A DNA stretch of 64,000 nt, from positions 1 through 64,000 of the forward strand of contig NZ_FWWW01000104.1 in NCBI RefSeq assembly GCF_900176135.1, given 5' to 3'. This document shows positions 62,745 through 64,000 of the stretch, one piece after another. The notes under the pieces are model-generated. The model was given only the letters and a program-made list of their open reading frames with translations. It ran no database searches and was not told the DNA's origin. The DNA is from Hymenobacter roseosalivarius DSM 11622. Lineage in GTDB: Bacteria; Bacteroidota; Bacteroidia; Cytophagales; Hymenobacteraceae. The position numbers and the translations under genes were made by a program. How positions within the stretch are numbered: the first letter of the stretch is position 1; each line of letters starts with the position of its first letter.

Positions 62745-63986
62745 TTATAAGTGGGCAATTGGATCAGCGTTACCGTCCGGGTCACTTTTCACGGCATCAA
62801 GAGCAGTAAAGTTCTTACCGCGCATGAGAAGTACACCAGCCATGTGCGGCGTGGCCATTGAGGTGCCGCTGATGGTGTTGTAGCCGCCGTTCAGCCAGGT
62901 AGACTGGATACTAACGCCAGGCATACAATAGTCCACCGGCGGGTTGCCGAAGTTGGAGAACGAAGCCCAAGTATCGGTGTTATCCATCGCCGAAATGGTA
63001 TAGATGTTAGCTCCATTCACCCGAGCAGGCGAGTGATTATTGGCATTATCCGTTTCGTTGCCGGCTGCCAAAGCGAAGAGGACGCCCCCTTGCGAGGCAT
63101 TCAGCACAGCCTGATCGAGAGCGGTAGATACGCCACCGCCTAAGCTCATGTTAGCTACGTCGCCGGGTGCGCCGTTGGCTCCTACATAATCCACACCAGC
63201 AATTACACCGGAGTTAGAGCCGCTTCCACGTGAGTCCAGCACGCGCACGGCTACTACGGTAGCCCCTGCTGCTACGCCCACCACGCCAATCGAGTTGTTA
63301 AGGGCCGCAATCGTGCCCGAGACGTGCGTGCCGTGGCCGTTGCCATCGTCGGCTGAGGCATAGCCTTTGCCGCTGGTAGCGCTCAGAAAGGATTTGCTAC
63401 GCCCCAGGTCCACTTTCAGATCGGGATGGTCCAGGTCAATGCCCGTGTCGATAACCCAAGCCGTGCGACCCGTGGCACTACCATCAGCGCTACCAACGCG
63501 GGTAATGCCATAAGGCGTGGTTTGAGCAGGTTGCGTAGTAGAGCCACCGCTAACGGGCTTGCCCAGCGAGATGATCCGGTCCTGCTCTACGTAGGCCACG
63601 CGGCCATCCTGGCGTAGCTCGGCGGCTTCGGCGGGGGTAAGCTCCGCCACGAAGCCTTTCAGCGCATGGCCATAGGCGCGACCTACTTTTTCAGCTTTCA
63701 TGCCGCGGCCTTTCAGAATGCCTTGCCCTACGCCTTTTACTTTATTCGCTTTCGCGTCATACGAGCCCTCGCTGTCGGTATCAACGGAGCCATCTTTTAA
63801 TACAACGATATATTGACCTTCAATCAAATCGTCAGCTGCTTTGGCGTCGGCACTGATCTGGGCTACCGATGGATCGCTGGCATCAATGGCATTGTCGGAG
63901 CAAGCGGTGAAAACGGCCGACGCGGCCACGAGCGAAGCGCTCATTACCCAGAAAGAAAGACGCGAATGTAGTTGGTTTTTCTGCAT
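62745..63986 (-). CDS. Subtilisin-like S8 serine protease lipoprotein
   Basis: 413 residues. A lipoprotein signal ends VFTAC (Cys29). Residues 57-140 form an I9 inhibitor prodomain (GQYIVVLKDGSV), then a proteinase-K-like S8 domain with Asp180 (VIDTGID), His218 (NGHGTHVSG), oxyanion Asn310 (AAGNETD) and Ser376 (GTSMATPH). It would be tethered at the outer membrane and self-activated by removal of the prodomain. The domain ends shortly after the Ser motif, and no T9SS tail follows. Confidence 0.93.
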   Translation of the reverse strand: MQKNQLHSRLSFWVMSASLVAASAVFTACSDNAIDASDPSVAQISADAKAADDLIEGQYIVVLKDGSVDTDSEGSYDAKANKVKGVGQGILKGRGMKAEKVGRAYGHALKGFVAELTPAEAAELRQDGRVAYVEQDRIISLGKPVSGGSTTQPAQTTPYGITRVGSADGSATGRTAWVIDTGIDLDHPDLKVDLGRSKSFLSATSGKGYASADDGNGHGTHVSGTIAALNNSIGVVGVAAGATVVAVRVLDSRGSGSNSGVIAGVDYVGANGAPGDVANMSLGGGVSTALDQAVLNASQGGVLFALAAGNETDNANNHSPARVNGANIYTISAMDNTDTWASFSNFGNPPVDYCMPGVSIQSTWLNGGYNTISGTSMATPHMAGVLLMRGKNFTALDAVKSDPDGNADPIAHL

Positions 63987-64000
63987 GCTTGTAAAATGGA

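Noticed and set aside
1..64000. CRISPR arrays, tRNA or rRNA genes, IS elements and prophage genes
   Set aside because: I looked for regularly spaced repeats, cloverleaf-like segments, transposase and phage motifs on both strands and found none; the repeats present are hairpins, not spaced arrays. A tRNA search tool could still find a missed one.

Overview
This window looks like chromosomal DNA from a Hymenobacter-like member of the Bacteroidota (Cytophagales). The evidence is gliding genes (gldA, gldF, gldG, gldC), a SusC/SusD/SusE set, T9SS-type C-terminal sorting domains, few Shine-Dalgarno sequences, promoters of the Bacteroidota type (TTG, about 19-21 bases, TAnnTTTG) and a GC-rich, alanine- and leucine-rich coding style. 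The genus is inferred from protein character, not from a marker gene. I saw no rRNA, tRNA, CRISPR array, IS element or phage gene.

Region 1 (1-9990): on the minus strand run an SDR, gldA, gldF and gldG, then dnaN and gldC. A single-domain BLUF photoreceptor gene sits between gldG and dnaN and overlaps the end of gldG tail-to-tail. A DUF2807 lipoprotein, a second SDR and an MlaE/MlaF-type ABC transporter pair follow. Region 2 (10000-18400): a YfiT-like DinB protein, a DUF151 nuclease with a UVR tail, etfB-etfA, a small TPR protein, a B12-binding protein with the CarH light-sensor signature but no DNA-binding domain, an outer-membrane protein, an M28 peptidase and a secreted unknown. Region 3 (18450-32190): pyruvate carboxylase, a second DUF2807 protein, an SDR, a photolyase, a TetR-AarF pair, a dienelactone hydrolase, a phenylalanine hydroxylase with an odd iron-site residue and a small transcription unit in its leader, DoxX, and an AraC-type regulator broken by two in-frame stops.

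Region 4 (32200-40812) is a complete tryptophan operon on the minus strand: trpL, trpE, trpG, trpD, trpC, trpF, trpB, trpA, aroF. It has a good promoter, a 25-residue leader peptide with three consecutive Trp codons and a terminator hairpin before trpE, which together look like a transcription attenuator. Most of its internal gaps hold long inverted repeats, and two of these run into the stop codons of trpD and trpF. Region 5 (40840-64000) is glycan-related: an esterase, a GH5-like and a GH2-like pseudogene, intact susC-susD-susE, a T9SS cargo protein, an N-acetylglucosamine-kinase-like ATPase, a secreted GH13 amylase, a DUF2279 protein, a DUF2027-Smr protein, a broken vanadium-haloperoxidase-like gene and a subtilase lipoprotein.

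Two signals cross the whole window. First, a 9-mer TTGCCCCCC (either strand) occurs about two dozen times, in different reading frames and in gaps. Second, many gaps are filled by long inverted repeats of several unrelated sequence families. At least four genes are pseudogenes, so this stretch of the accessory genome appears to be decaying.
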